Source: Hyphomicrobiales bacterium
Lineage (GTDB): Bacteria; Pseudomonadota; Alphaproteobacteria; Rhizobiales; Rhizobiaceae
Assembly: GCA_011087745.1 (NCBI GenBank)
Contig: JAALLB010000039.1
Location: forward strand, 1 to 10,119
Reading direction: 5' to 3'
DNA: 10,119 nt
This document shows, in pieces, positions 1-7,583 of the stretch; position 1 is the first letter of the stretch; each line of letters starts with the position of its first letter. Made by a program: the position numbers and the translations under genes. The notes below the pieces were generated by a model. The model saw nothing but the letters and a program-made list of their open reading frames with translations, did no database searches and had not been told where the DNA came from.

Positions 1-50
1 GCCTGAAACGTCAACCCCAAATAATCAGATTTTCAAGGACTCGGAGTATA

Positions 51-85
51 AAGCAATTTTTTTGCTTGCCTGCCATATCAGGCAA
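51..85. terminator. paired inverted repeats downstream of mtgA, possible terminator
   Basis: Two adjacent inverted repeats lie just past the mtgA stop codon. One is AAGCAA (51-56) with TTGCTT (62-67) around a T-rich loop. The other is TTGCCTG (66-72) with CAGGCAA (79-85) around a six-base loop. Read in the mtgA direction, the 7-bp hairpin comes first and the A/T-rich hairpin second. Neither is followed by a clean U-run in that direction, so this is not a textbook intrinsic terminator. It is the only structure in bases 1-116, where I see no gene. Confidence 0.3.
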
Positions 86-116
86 ACACCGGATTTTCGC
101 TTTCAGCACAAGGGTT

Positions 117-914
117 TTATTTCAAACACTGAACATAGGCACCGGAGGCTCTTGCCCGACGTTCAACAATTTTTGCAACTCTGTTCATGGCCCGTGTTGG
201 CTTTGCAGCATTGCGGCCTTTAGGATTGGGGAGTGTGACGGCCAGGAGGGATGAATATCGGGGTCCCAAATTGGCTGCACTGCGATTAAAATAAGTTTGG
301 GCGGCTAGCTCCACCCCAAAAACACCCTTGTCCCACTCAGCAATATTTAGATAGATTTCCATGATCCGCTTTTTGGGCAAAATTACTTCCGCCATCAAAG
401 CATAAGGCACTTCCAAACCTTTTCTGATGTAGGAACGGTTGGGCCACAAGAACAGGTTCTTTACCAACTGCATTGTAATAGTGCTTGCACCGTGGGTTTT
501 CTCACCATCAATAGCGTCTTCAATGACCTGATTGAGAGCCTGCCAATCCACCCCGGAATGGCTGCAAAATTTTCCATCTTCTGAACTTAAAACCAAATGA
601 TAGATAACAGGTGCCATGTCATCAATCTCTATCCATTCACGTTTTGCGCCATGCCCAACAAGACCTTCGCCCACCATCAATGTTGAAACAGGATGAACAA
701 ATTCAAATCGATACAAGACCAATAGAAATGCTGGAACCATGAATATTAAGAACAAAAATGCAAAGGTAAAACGCAATAAAAATCGCTTCACCGAACGGCG
801 TGGCTTCGCGCCGCCAGCAGTGCCAACACGAACCTGGCCCTGCTTTTTGGAGGTCTTGGAACGTGTCTTGCGAACGGTCTTTGCCTTAGGTTTTGATTTT
901 GCTTTCGTTGCCAT
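117..914 (-). CDS. mtgA: monofunctional biosynthetic peptidoglycan transglycosylase
   Basis: This 265-residue protein is a GT51-family glycosyltransferase. Such enzymes polymerise lipid II into glycan strands at the outer face of the inner membrane and lack the transpeptidase domain of bifunctional penicillin-binding proteins. Residues 1-44 form a very Lys/Arg-rich cytoplasmic tail. About residues 45-68 form one hydrophobic membrane anchor. The catalytic domain follows, with the SSEDGKF motif (110-116, catalytic Glu112), the GASTITMQLVKNL motif (142-154) and KKRIMEIYLN (181-190, with the second conserved acidic residue Glu186). Length and motif order fit MtgA rather than a PBP fragment. The ATG start diverges from ispA across 111 bases. 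Only a weak purine-rich ribosome site (AAAGAAA) precedes it. In many alphaproteobacteria mtgA sits beside cell-envelope or isoprenoid genes, and ispA next door agrees with that (recollection, not checked). Confidence 0.93.
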   Translation of the reverse strand: MATKAKSKPKAKTVRKTRSKTSKKQGQVRVGTAGGAKPRRSVKRFLLRFTFAFLFLIFMVPAFLLVLYRFEFVHPVSTLMVGEGLVGHGAKREWIEIDDMAPVIYHLVLSSEDGKFCSHSGVDWQALNQVIEDAIDGEKTHGASTITMQLVKNLFLWPNRSYIRKGLEVPYALMAEVILPKKRIMEIYLNIAEWDKGVFGVELAAQTYFNRSAANLGPRYSSLLAVTLPNPKGRNAAKPTRAMNRVAKIVERRARASGAYVQCLK

Positions 915-1025
915 GATTTCTTTTAGACTAAACTTTCAGGCTGTGAAACTCTGCTTGACGCAATCAAGGCAAAGTGTCACGAAAATCCTGAGAAAATGCA
1001 CAATTGAATTTATCATCAGGTTAAA
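915..1025. promoter_or_regulatory. divergent mtgA / ispA intergenic region
   Basis: This gap separates two divergent start codons, so it must hold promoters for both genes unless either is transcribed from elsewhere. On the plus strand TTGACG (955-960) resembles a -35 hexamer, but no convincing -10 hexamer lies at the usual distance. A small dyad, CTTGA (954-958) with TCAAG (964-968), overlaps it. AGG at 1018-1020 is a weak ribosome site five bases before the ispA ATG. Promoter positions are a guess. Confidence 0.35.
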
Positions 1026-1943
1026 ATGTCAAAGTCAGAAACTGAGTTTAAATCCTTATTAAAATCTCACGCAACCCTGGTTGAGAATACTCTGATTGAT
1101 CTATTGGATGATGCGCGCGTAGGATGCGAAATTGAACGCCCATCACGGTTAATGAAAGCAATGCGCCATTCATCGCTTGCCGGAGGCAAACGCCTCAGGC
1201 CATTTCTTGTTATTGAAAGTGCCAAAATATTCGCCGTTAAGTCACAACAAGCTGCGCTTGCTGCAAGCGCACTTGAATGCATTCACTGCTACTCTCTGGT
1301 TCATGATGATCTGCCTGCCATGGATGATGATGACTTGCGCCGCGGCAAACCCACCACCCACAAGGCATTTGATGAAGCAACCGCCATACTGGCGGGAGAT
1401 GCGCTCCTTACCCTGGTATTTGATATCCTTGCGAAACAAGAAACCCACAATGATGCCAATACCCGTATCGAACTGGTGAAGCTTTATGCTCAAAATGCAG
1501 GCCTTGGCGGCATGGTTGGCGGCCAAATGCTTGATCTTGAAGCAGAAGTGAAGCCTTCAATCAACGAACAGGAAATTCTAACCCTTCAAGCAATGAAAAC
1601 TGGCGCACTCATCCGTGCTGCTTGTGAAGCAGGGGCAATTCTTGGCAATGCGTCTAAAGAAGATCGAGCTAGACTTTTTGAATTTGGCAAGATCATTGGC
1701 CAGGCTTTTCAACTTGCCGATGATATCCTGGACATTACTTCAGATGCCCAAACCATGGGGAAACAAACCGCCAAAGATGCCGGCAAGGGCAAAGGTACAC
1801 TTGTTTCTCTTTATGGACTGGAAGCTTCCCAAACACGAGCCAAGGAATTGCTTGATCAGGCAATTGTAACTTTGGAACCTTTTGGAGAAAAAGCATCCAT
1901 CCTGATTGAAGCAGCTCGTTTTACAGTCGAACGAAAAAATTAA
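1026..1943 (+). CDS. ispA: short-chain polyprenyl diphosphate synthase (farnesyl/geranylgeranyl type)
   Basis: This 305-residue cytosolic trans-isoprenyl diphosphate synthase condenses isopentenyl diphosphate with allylic diphosphates to make C15 (possibly C20) precursors for undecaprenyl phosphate, quinones and other isoprenoids. Family landmarks in order are GGKRLRP (53-59), the first Asp-rich motif DDLPAMDDDD (94-103), GGQMLD (165-170), KTGAL (191-195) and the second Asp-rich motif DDILD (232-236). The Pro-Ala insertion inside the first Asp-rich motif and the context CYSLVHDD are typical of the bacterial (E. coli IspA-like) farnesyl diphosphate synthase type. Exact chain length cannot be fixed from sequence, so geranylgeranyl diphosphate synthase remains possible. 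The stop codon shares the bases TTAA (1940-1943) with the convergent LysR gene, leaving no room for a separate terminator between them. Confidence 0.93.
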   Translation: MSKSETEFKSLLKSHATLVENTLIDLLDDARVGCEIERPSRLMKAMRHSSLAGGKRLRPFLVIESAKIFAVKSQQAALAASALECIHCYSLVHDDLPAMDDDDLRRGKPTTHKAFDEATAILAGDALLTLVFDILAKQETHNDANTRIELVKLYAQNAGLGGMVGGQMLDLEAEVKPSINEQEILTLQAMKTGALIRAACEAGAILGNASKEDRARLFEFGKIIGQAFQLADDILDITSDAQTMGKQTAKDAGKGKGTLVSLYGLEASQTRAKELLDQAIVTLEPFGEKASILIEAARFTVERKN

Positions 1944-2821
1944 TCTTGTTTCAAGCGCTTGCGAATGTGCTCAATAATTTTATCTGACACAACTTTGATG
2001 CGTTGCAGTTTCGCGTAATCTTCATGAACAATATACCAAAAAGTCCTTGTAAATGAGATTTCATCCGGAAGCACTTTTTGAAATTGCGGATATTTTTTCG
2101 CGATAAAGTCATGCAATATGCAAACACCGCCATTGGCAAGCGTGGCCTCAAGCTGCACATGTACGCTTGAGCTGGTAAGATAAGGTTTGATATCTGGCGA
2201 AACGAGCGGAATATAGTCAAGCTCCTTGTCATAAATCAGATCAGAAACATAGCCGATGCCGCGAATGCGTTTCAGATCAGATATTTCATTTACTTCGGGA
2301 TGCGTGTCGAGATATTCCTTGGTGCCATAAAGGTGCAACGTGTAGTCAGAAATCTTTCGAAATTTCAAACGCCCTGAAGTTGGAGCAGATACGGCAATTG
2401 CAATGTCTGCTTCACGTTTCGAAAGTGAAAAAGTGCGAGGCATTGCAACAATTTGCAGTTCAAGCTTGGGGTGTTCTTCACACAGTTCTGCGGCACAATT
2501 GGCTAGAATGCTCGTTGCCATGCCTTCTGGCGCACCAACTCTCACGACGCCCTAAACACTATCCGCCTCACCGCCAAATTCTGTTTGAGCTGCAATTGCT
2601 CCTGTTTCCATCGCCTCAGCGATATTTACAAGGCTTTGCCCGGCATCGGTCAGCGAATAGCCCTGCGGGCTGCGGTCAAACAAGTGAATTTTCAAAGACT
2701 CTTCCAGGGCTTTTACGCGTCGGCCAACCGTTGCATGATCAACAGATAGTTGCTGCCCGGCAAGACTAAGTTTGCCGGTGCGGGCAACTGCCAAAAAATA
2801 TCTGTAATCATCCCAGTTCAA
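1940..2821 (-). pseudogene. LysR-family transcriptional regulator interrupted by an in-frame amber codon
   Basis: Read through, this is a 293-codon LysR-type regulator of normal family length. Residues 1-60 form the winged helix-turn-helix, starting MNWDDYRYFLAVARTGKLS and containing DHATVGRRVKALE. The linker helix follows, then an effector-binding domain starting VVRVGAPEG and running to the C-terminus. Codon 90 is TAG (plus-strand bases 2552-2554, CTA). The same frame continues on both sides without any indel, giving an 89-residue DNA-binding part (2552-2821) and a 201-residue effector part (1940-2545, possible GTG start). The start is TTG at 2821, chosen because it gives the canonical LysR N-terminus and has GAGGG at 2826-2830; the nearby upstream ATG is out of frame. 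Its divergence from the valine operon makes it the natural candidate regulator, by analogy with other LysR genes; this is inference. It may be a true pseudogene, a sequence error, or two re-initiated polypeptides. Confidence 0.85.
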
Positions 2822-2856
2822 ACTGCCCTCATCTTGGTGTAGAGTGGTTCTTGCCT

Positions 2857-2874
2857 TTGTGCATTATTGCACAA
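2857..2874. promoter_or_regulatory. perfect 7-4-7 inverted repeat, candidate operator
   Basis: TTGTGCA (2857-2863), spacer TTAT, TGCACAA (2868-2874). The arms are exactly complementary. The site lies 35 bases upstream of the LysR start and 80 bases upstream of mmsA, a plausible position for a shared operator. With its even spacer it is not a symmetric T-N11-A LysR box, so it could belong to the LysR protein or to another dimeric regulator. Confidence 0.45.
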
Positions 2875-2940
2875 TAAAAAGGATTTATAGCCTATTGGTA
2901 ACCTAAAAATAGACAGATAAAAAGAAAAAAAGTGATTTCT

Positions 2941-2946
2941 GAGGAG
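2941..2946 (+). promoter_or_regulatory. ribosome binding site fixing the GTG start of mmsA
   Basis: GAGGAG lies eight bases upstream of GTG at 2955. It supports this non-ATG start, which also gives the N-terminus MRSIPHYING typical of the family. Confidence 0.7.
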
Positions 2947-2954
2947 AAAATCTA

Positions 2955-4454
2955 GTGAGAAGCATCCCCCATTACATTAACGGCGCACGCGTCGAAGGAA
3001 CTTCCGGACGTACAGCTGACGTCTTTAATCCAGCTACTGGAGAAGTTCAGGCACAAGTTCCACTGGCAAATGCCAGTGAGCTAAATGCCGCTATCGAAGG
3101 CGCTAAAAAGGCTCAAGTAGCCTGGGGTGCTGCAAACCCTCAAAAACGTGCACGCGTCATGATGAAGTTCGTAGACCTTCTAAATCGTGACATGCATAAA
3201 CTTGCGGAAATGCTATCCTCTGAACATGGCAAGACGGTACCAGATGCCAAGGGCGATGTTCAACGCGGCCTTGAAGTTGCTGAATTTTGTATTGGTGCAC
3301 CTCACTTGCTTAAAGGCGAGTTCACAGAAGGTGCCGGCACGGGTATTGATATGCATTCAGTAAAACAGCCATTAGGTGTTGCTGCTGGCATTACCCCGTT
3401 CAACTTCCCGGCGATGATCCCAATGTGGAAATTCTGCCCGGCGATTGCTTGTGGCAATTCATTTGTCCTTAAACCATCAGAGCGTGATCCTTCCGTTCCT
3501 GTAATGCTTGCGGAACTTATGAGCGAAGCAGGCCTTCCAGATGGTGTCTTGCAGGTTGTTCATGGTGACAAGGAAGCAGTTGATGGCATTTTGGACCATG
3601 AAGACATTCAGGCCGTTGGCTTTGTGGGTTCAACGCCAATTGCTGAGTACGTTTATTCACGTGGCTGTGCCAACGGCAAACGCGTTCAGTGTTTTGGTGG
3701 CGCCAAAAACCACATGATCATCATGCCGGATGCGGATATGGATCAGGCAGTCGATGCCTTGATCGGCGCAGGCTACGGCGCTGCTGGCGAACGCTGCATG
3801 GCGATTTCTGTTGCCGTTCCGGTTGGTGAAGATACAGCAAACCGCTTGGTTGAAAAACTGACACCACGCGTTGAAAGTTTGAAGATTGCCCCATACACGG
3901 CAGGCGATGATGCTGATTTTGGACCGCTCGTAACCAAGGAAGCGCATCAACGCGTTAAAGGATACATCGATGCTGGCGTAAAAGAAGGTGCTAACCTTGT
4001 TGTTGATGGTCGCGACTTCAAAATGCAAGGCTATGAGAACGGTTACTTCATTGGCGGCTGTTTGTTAGACAATGTGACAAAAGACATGTCCATCTATCAG
4101 GAAGAGATTTTTGGACCGGTTCTTTCAGTTGTCAGAGCAAAAGATTACGAAGAAGGCATCGATCTTGCCATGTCACATGAATACGGCAATGGCGTAGCTA
4201 TCTATACACGTGACGGGGACACCGCACGCGATTTTGCCAATCGTATCAACATCGGCATGGTCGGTATTAACGTCCCGATCCCGGTTCCACTAGCTTATTA
4301 TACATTTGGTGGGTGGAAGCGTTCCGGCTTTGGTGATCTAAACCAGCACGGACCTGATGCGTTTAAATTCTACACAAGAACAAAAACTGTCACATCACGC
4401 TGGCCTTCTGGCATCAAAGAAGGTGCAGACTTCTCCATTCCAACAATGGATTAA
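2955..4454 (+). CDS. mmsA: CoA-acylating methylmalonate-semialdehyde dehydrogenase
   Basis: This 499-residue aldehyde dehydrogenase converts methylmalonate semialdehyde, NAD+ and CoA to propionyl-CoA, CO2 and NADH, the last step of distal valine catabolism (malonate semialdehyde to acetyl-CoA is the usual side activity). Visible landmarks are the N-terminus MRSIPHYING, the cofactor region ITPFNFPAMIPMWK (146-159), VGFVGSTPIAEYV (221-233), and the catalytic cysteine Cys281 in GERCMA. The segment CFGGAKNH (246-253) lacks the general-base glutamate of the ELGGK motif in hydrolytic aldehyde dehydrogenases, as expected for the CoA-dependent subfamily. Length matches the family (about 500). It is the first gene of the operon and starts with GTG behind a strong ribosome site. 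The five following genes supply the preceding steps and the next one, which supports the valine role over an inositol (IolA) role. Confidence 0.95.
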   Translation: MRSIPHYINGARVEGTSGRTADVFNPATGEVQAQVPLANASELNAAIEGAKKAQVAWGAANPQKRARVMMKFVDLLNRDMHKLAEMLSSEHGKTVPDAKGDVQRGLEVAEFCIGAPHLLKGEFTEGAGTGIDMHSVKQPLGVAAGITPFNFPAMIPMWKFCPAIACGNSFVLKPSERDPSVPVMLAELMSEAGLPDGVLQVVHGDKEAVDGILDHEDIQAVGFVGSTPIAEYVYSRGCANGKRVQCFGGAKNHMIIMPDADMDQAVDALIGAGYGAAGERCMAISVAVPVGEDTANRLVEKLTPRVESLKIAPYTAGDDADFGPLVTKEAHQRVKGYIDAGVKEGANLVVDGRDFKMQGYENGYFIGGCLLDNVTKDMSIYQEEIFGPVLSVVRAKDYEEGIDLAMSHEYGNGVAIYTRDGDTARDFANRINIGMVGINVPIPVPLAYYTFGGWKRSGFGDLNQHGPDAFKFYTRTKTVTSRWPSGIKEGADFSIPTMD

Positions 4455-4458
4455 TACC

Positions 4459-4480
4459 TGCCTCCCTTAGCGAGGAGGCA
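4459..4480 (+). promoter_or_regulatory. GC-rich hairpin between mmsA and the acyl-CoA dehydrogenase gene
   Basis: TGCCTCC (4459-4465) pairs perfectly with GGAGGCA (4474-4480) around an eight-base loop. It sits five bases after the mmsA stop and just upstream of the next ribosome site (AGGAG, 4484-4488). There is no U-run after it, so an intrinsic terminator is unlikely; an mRNA-end stabiliser or a partial attenuator is more plausible. Confidence 0.45.
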
Positions 4481-4494
4481 AACAGGAGATCACT

Positions 4495-5637
4495 ATGGAT
4501 TTTGTTCTAACAGAAGAACAAAACGCCATTTACGATATGGCGTTTGCGTTCGGACAAGAAAACATCGCGCCGCATGCAATAAAGTGGGATGAAACAGAGC
4601 ATTTTCCTAAAGAAGTTGTTAGCTCAGTAGGCAAACTTGGCATGGCAGGCATTTATGTTCGCGAGGATGTGGGCGGTTCAGCGCTTTCGCGATTGGACGC
4701 AACTCTCATCTTCGAAGCACTTGCCTATGCCTGCCCTTCCATTAGCTCATTTATTTCCATTCACAACATGACCGCATGGATGATCGACACTTATGGCACG
4801 GAAGAACAGCGTCAGCGCTGGCTTCCGGACATGACTTCAATGCAAACTTACTGCTCGTACTGTCTTACCGAACCTGGGTCCGGGTCCGATTCAGCAGCCT
4901 TGAAAACCAAGGCAGAAAAAGACGGCAATGGCTGGAAGATCAATGGATCAAAGAGCTTTATTTCTGGCGGCGAAACATCTGAAGTTTATCTGGCAATGGT
5001 CCGAACTGGTGAAGATTGCCCAAGAGGTATTTCAACAGCCATAATCGAAAACCCAATTGAAGGACTAACTTTTGGTGCCAATGAACGCAAGATGGGTTGG
5101 CGTTCGCAGCCAACGGCACAGGTAAATTTTGACAATTGTAAAATTCCTACAGACCAAATTCTTGGCGAAGAAGGCAAAGGCTTTAAATATGCAATGTCTG
5201 GCCTTGATGGCGGCCGTTTAAACATTGCAGCATCAGCTTTGGGTTCAGCACAATTCGCGACGGATAAAACACTTGCCTACATGCAAGAGCGCAGGGCCTT
5301 TGGAAAACCAATTGCTGATTTTCAGGCATTACAATTTAGAATTGCAGATATGGAAACCGAACTCCAGGCCGCCCGTGTATTTTTGCGGCAAGCTGCCTGG
5401 AAGCTGGACAATAAAACACCCGATGCAACACGTCATTGCGCCATGGCCAAACGCCTTGTGACCGACCTTGCTTTCCGCGTAGCCAATGACGCACTGCAAC
5501 TCCACGGCGGATATGGCTATCTGGCAGACTATGGCATTGAAAAGATTGTCCGCGACCTCCGTGTGCACCAAATCCTTGAAGGCACAAACGAGATCATGCG
5601 CATGATCATCTCACGCGACATGCTGAAAGAGGCATAG
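4495..5637 (+). CDS. acyl-CoA dehydrogenase, probably isobutyryl-CoA dehydrogenase
   Basis: This 380-residue FAD-dependent enzyme introduces a 2,3 double bond into an acyl-CoA and passes electrons to electron-transfer flavoprotein. Landmarks are TEPGSGSD (125-132, flavin/substrate contacts), LHGGYGYL near 339-346, and the catalytic base Glu362 in LEGTNEIMR (361-369). Several segments resemble what I recall of human ACAD8 (isobutyryl-CoA dehydrogenase): SIHNMTAWMID, YCLTEPGSGSD, GWRSQPT and LDGGRLNIA. Combined with flanking genes for the following valine steps, isobutyryl-CoA to methacrylyl-CoA is the best assignment. A 2-methylbutyryl-CoA or short-chain activity is possible too. The ATG has AGGAG (4484-4488) six bases upstream. 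The next gene begins three bases after its TAG stop, implying coupled translation. Confidence 0.93.
   Translation: MDFVLTEEQNAIYDMAFAFGQENIAPHAIKWDETEHFPKEVVSSVGKLGMAGIYVREDVGGSALSRLDATLIFEALAYACPSISSFISIHNMTAWMIDTYGTEEQRQRWLPDMTSMQTYCSYCLTEPGSGSDSAALKTKAEKDGNGWKINGSKSFISGGETSEVYLAMVRTGEDCPRGISTAIIENPIEGLTFGANERKMGWRSQPTAQVNFDNCKIPTDQILGEEGKGFKYAMSGLDGGRLNIAASALGSAQFATDKTLAYMQERRAFGKPIADFQALQFRIADMETELQAARVFLRQAAWKLDNKTPDATRHCAMAKRLVTDLAFRVANDALQLHGGYGYLADYGIEKIVRDLRVHQILEGTNEIMRMIISRDMLKEA
5626..5632 (+). promoter_or_regulatory. ribosome binding site supporting a TTG start
   Basis: AAAGAGG, inside the end of the acyl-CoA dehydrogenase gene, lies eight bases before TTG at 5641. No in-frame ATG occurs until well inside the conserved crotonase core, so TTG is the best start for the hydrolase. 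Confidence 0.5.
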
Positions 5638-5640
5638 CCC

Positions 5641-6687
5641 TTGCTGCAAACGGATGAAATCAATATTCGAAATACCGGTAAAACCGGACGCATAACGCTG
5701 ACCCGTCCAGATGCGCTTAATGCCATGACCTACGACATGTGCATGGGAATTGGTGCTGCACTTGAAACCTGGAATTCGGATCCTGACATTGCCATCGTTG
5801 TTATTGATGCTGAAAGTTCAAGAAGTTTTTGCTCAGGCGGCGATATCGCTGATCTTTATAAAACCGGCCTTGAAGGAAATTACGATTACGGGCGCAAGTT
5901 TTGGGCTGATGAATACCGCATCAATGAAAAAATCAAAAACTACCCAAAACCCTATATTGCCATTATGGATGGCATCGTTATGGGCGGCGGTGTGGGAATT
6001 TCAGCGCATGGCTCGCACCGTATCGTCACGGAAAATACCATGTTTGCCATGCCAGAATGTGGCATTGGTCTGGTTCCGGATGTGGGCGGGAACTTTTTGT
6101 TGTCTCGCGCAGAAGGCTCTATCGGAGAATACTTGGCAGCAACAGCTGCAAGACTAACTGCCTCTGATTGCATTTACGCAGGTATTGCAGATTGCTTTGT
6201 TCCAAAAGATGACCTTCCAGAACTTATCAAGTCACTCGAAACCAATAGTGATGTTTCAATCATAAAAGAATTTGCCCGCGAATGCGTTCCAGGTGATTTG
6301 GCGCTCAATCAAAAAACCATCAACACTCATTTTTCAAAGGCAAACGCAGTTGATATCATAGCGTCACTGGAAGCTGACAAGGACGAATGGGAAACCACGG
6401 CCGCAAAACTTATGCGTCGCAATTGTCCGCTCTCAGTTGCATGTGCAGTTGAGATCGTAAGACAATCGCGAGAAGCCCAAACCATCGAAGACATATTAAA
6501 GATCGAGTATCGTTTTACCTATCGTTCCATGTCTCATGGTGATTTAATCGAGGGAATTCGGGCACAAATTATTGACAAGGACCGGAAGCCGAATTGGCAG
6601 ACGGCAACATTAGAAGAATTGACTCAGAACCAAATCAATTCAATGCTAGAACCACTTGGTGCGGACGAATTAACATTTCAGGAGTAG
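5641..6687 (+). CDS. 3-hydroxyisobutyryl-CoA hydrolase
   Basis: This 348-residue crotonase-superfamily thioesterase releases 3-hydroxyisobutyrate from its CoA ester. That step keeps reactive methacrylyl-CoA low during valine breakdown. The oxyanion-hole segments are CSGGD (64-68) and MGGGVG (114-119). The active-site region MPECGIGLVPDVGG (137-150) carries Glu139 and Asp147, the acidic residues characteristic of HIBCH-type hydrolases. Near the C-terminus SHGDLIEGIRA and DKDRKPNW match the extended tail that separates this group (about 350 residues) from ordinary enoyl-CoA hydratases (about 260). The start is TTG at 5641, supported by an upstream GAGG and by N-terminal alignment (ITLTRPDALNA near residue 18). 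It is separated by three bases from the gene before and six bases from mmsB. Confidence 0.93.
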   Translation: MLQTDEINIRNTGKTGRITLTRPDALNAMTYDMCMGIGAALETWNSDPDIAIVVIDAESSRSFCSGGDIADLYKTGLEGNYDYGRKFWADEYRINEKIKNYPKPYIAIMDGIVMGGGVGISAHGSHRIVTENTMFAMPECGIGLVPDVGGNFLLSRAEGSIGEYLAATAARLTASDCIYAGIADCFVPKDDLPELIKSLETNSDVSIIKEFARECVPGDLALNQKTINTHFSKANAVDIIASLEADKDEWETTAAKLMRRNCPLSVACAVEIVRQSREAQTIEDILKIEYRFTYRSMSHGDLIEGIRAQIIDKDRKPNWQTATLEELTQNQINSMLEPLGADELTFQE

Positions 6688-6693
6688 AATAAC

Positions 6694-7581
6694 ATGGCGA
6701 CAATCGGATTTATTGGCCTAGGAAACATGGGCTTACCCATGGCGATCAATCTTGTGAAAGCAGGCCATGACGTCTTGGGTTATGACACCTCTCCAGAAGT
6801 TCTGGAAGATGCCAAGGAAGCCCGCATTATTACGTGTGCAACTGCCGTCGATACCGCAAGCGAAGCTGAAACGCTTATCACCATGTTGCCGAACGGCGAG
6901 ATTCTTCTTGCAGTCATGGAAGAAGTAATTCCTGTAGCACCAAAAGGCGCACTCTTGATTGACTGTTCAACTGTTGATGTTGAAAGCGCCAAGACATTCC
7001 ACTCCCAAGCAGGAAGCGCCGGCCTTGGTTCCATTGATTGTCCGGTATCAGACGGTATTACGGGCGCAGCAGCAGGAACGCTCACCTTCATGATTGGTGG
7101 TGCTGAAGATAACTGTAAACGCGCAGAGCCGATTTTGGATATCATCGGTGGACGCCAAGTGCGTTGTGGTGGTGGCGGCGCAGGCCAGGCAGCCAAAATT
7201 TGTAACAACATGCTGCTGGCAACTACAATGATAGGTGTTGGCGAAGCTTTTGCATTGGGCAAAAAACTTGGGCTCGAACCTCAGGCACTGTATGATGTAA
7301 TGTCCACTTCATCGGGCTCTTGTTGGTCGATCAACACCTATTGCCCGGTTGAAGGTGTTGGCCCTCAATCCCCTGCCGATAATGATTTTAAACCAGGCTT
7401 TGCTTCATCGCTAATGATCAAGGATGCAAGCCTTGCACAGGTTGCAGCAGATGCAAGCGGACAGGCAACCCCAATGGGATATCGCGCATTGGAACTATAT
7501 AAAGAATTTGCAGCGCAAAGCGATGAGGACCTGGATTTCTCAGGCATTATCACTTGGCTTGAACAACTGGACAGGGGCTAA
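6694..7581 (+). CDS. mmsB: 3-hydroxyisobutyrate dehydrogenase
   Basis: This 295-residue beta-hydroxyacid dehydrogenase oxidises 3-hydroxyisobutyrate to methylmalonate semialdehyde, the substrate of MmsA. The N-terminal Rossmann fold shows GFIGLGNMG (5-13). Asp31 at the end of the second strand suggests preference for NAD+ over NADP+ (inference). The substrate-binding motif DCPVSDG (115-121) and the catalytic Lys168 in GAGQAAKICNN (162-172) are intact. Length is typical of the family. The ATG lies six bases after the hydrolase stop; its ribosome site CAGGAG (6679-6684) abuts that stop. The hydroxyacid-dehydrogenase family also includes tartronate-semialdehyde and succinate-semialdehyde reductases, but the operon context strongly favours the valine role. 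Confidence 0.94.
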   Translation: MATIGFIGLGNMGLPMAINLVKAGHDVLGYDTSPEVLEDAKEARIITCATAVDTASEAETLITMLPNGEILLAVMEEVIPVAPKGALLIDCSTVDVESAKTFHSQAGSAGLGSIDCPVSDGITGAAAGTLTFMIGGAEDNCKRAEPILDIIGGRQVRCGGGGAGQAAKICNNMLLATTMIGVGEAFALGKKLGLEPQALYDVMSTSSGSCWSINTYCPVEGVGPQSPADNDFKPGFASSLMIKDASLAQVAADASGQATPMGYRALELYKEFAAQSDEDLDFSGIITWLEQLDRG

Positions 7582-7583
7582 TC

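Larger units (their letters stand above)
2822..2954. promoter_or_regulatory. divergent regulatory region between LysR gene and valine operon
   Basis: These 133 bases separate the LysR start (minus strand) from mmsA (plus strand) and must contain the operon promoter. The right half is strongly A/T-rich, including a run of A and G just before the ribosome site. A perfect dyad lies at 2857-2874 and is listed separately. I could not fix a sigma-70 promoter: TTGTGC and TTGCAC within the dyad look like -35 elements, but no good -10 hexamer follows at 16-18 bases. Confidence 0.5.

Noticed and set aside
1..116. An rpmF (ribosomal protein L32) gene downstream of mtgA, expected in some alphaproteobacteria.
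   Set aside because: No start codon with a matching L32 N-terminus is visible on either strand; the stretch holds only inverted repeats.
739..1062. A 107-codon plus-strand ORF overlapping the start of mtgA and the divergent gap.
   Set aside because: It is antisense to the well-supported mtgA and overlaps the ispA start. Its composition is low-complexity Lys/Arg/Asn-rich, with no ribosome site or recognisable domain.
2380..2769. A 129-codon plus-strand ORF across the broken LysR region.
   Set aside because: It is antisense to clear LysR coding sequence on both sides of the amber codon and shows no domain; it is not an alternative explanation for the region.
6780..7262. A 160-codon minus-strand ORF inside mmsB.
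   Set aside because: It lies wholly opposite the intact mmsB reading frame, and its Ala/Ser/Pro-rich translation is typical of a frame shadow.
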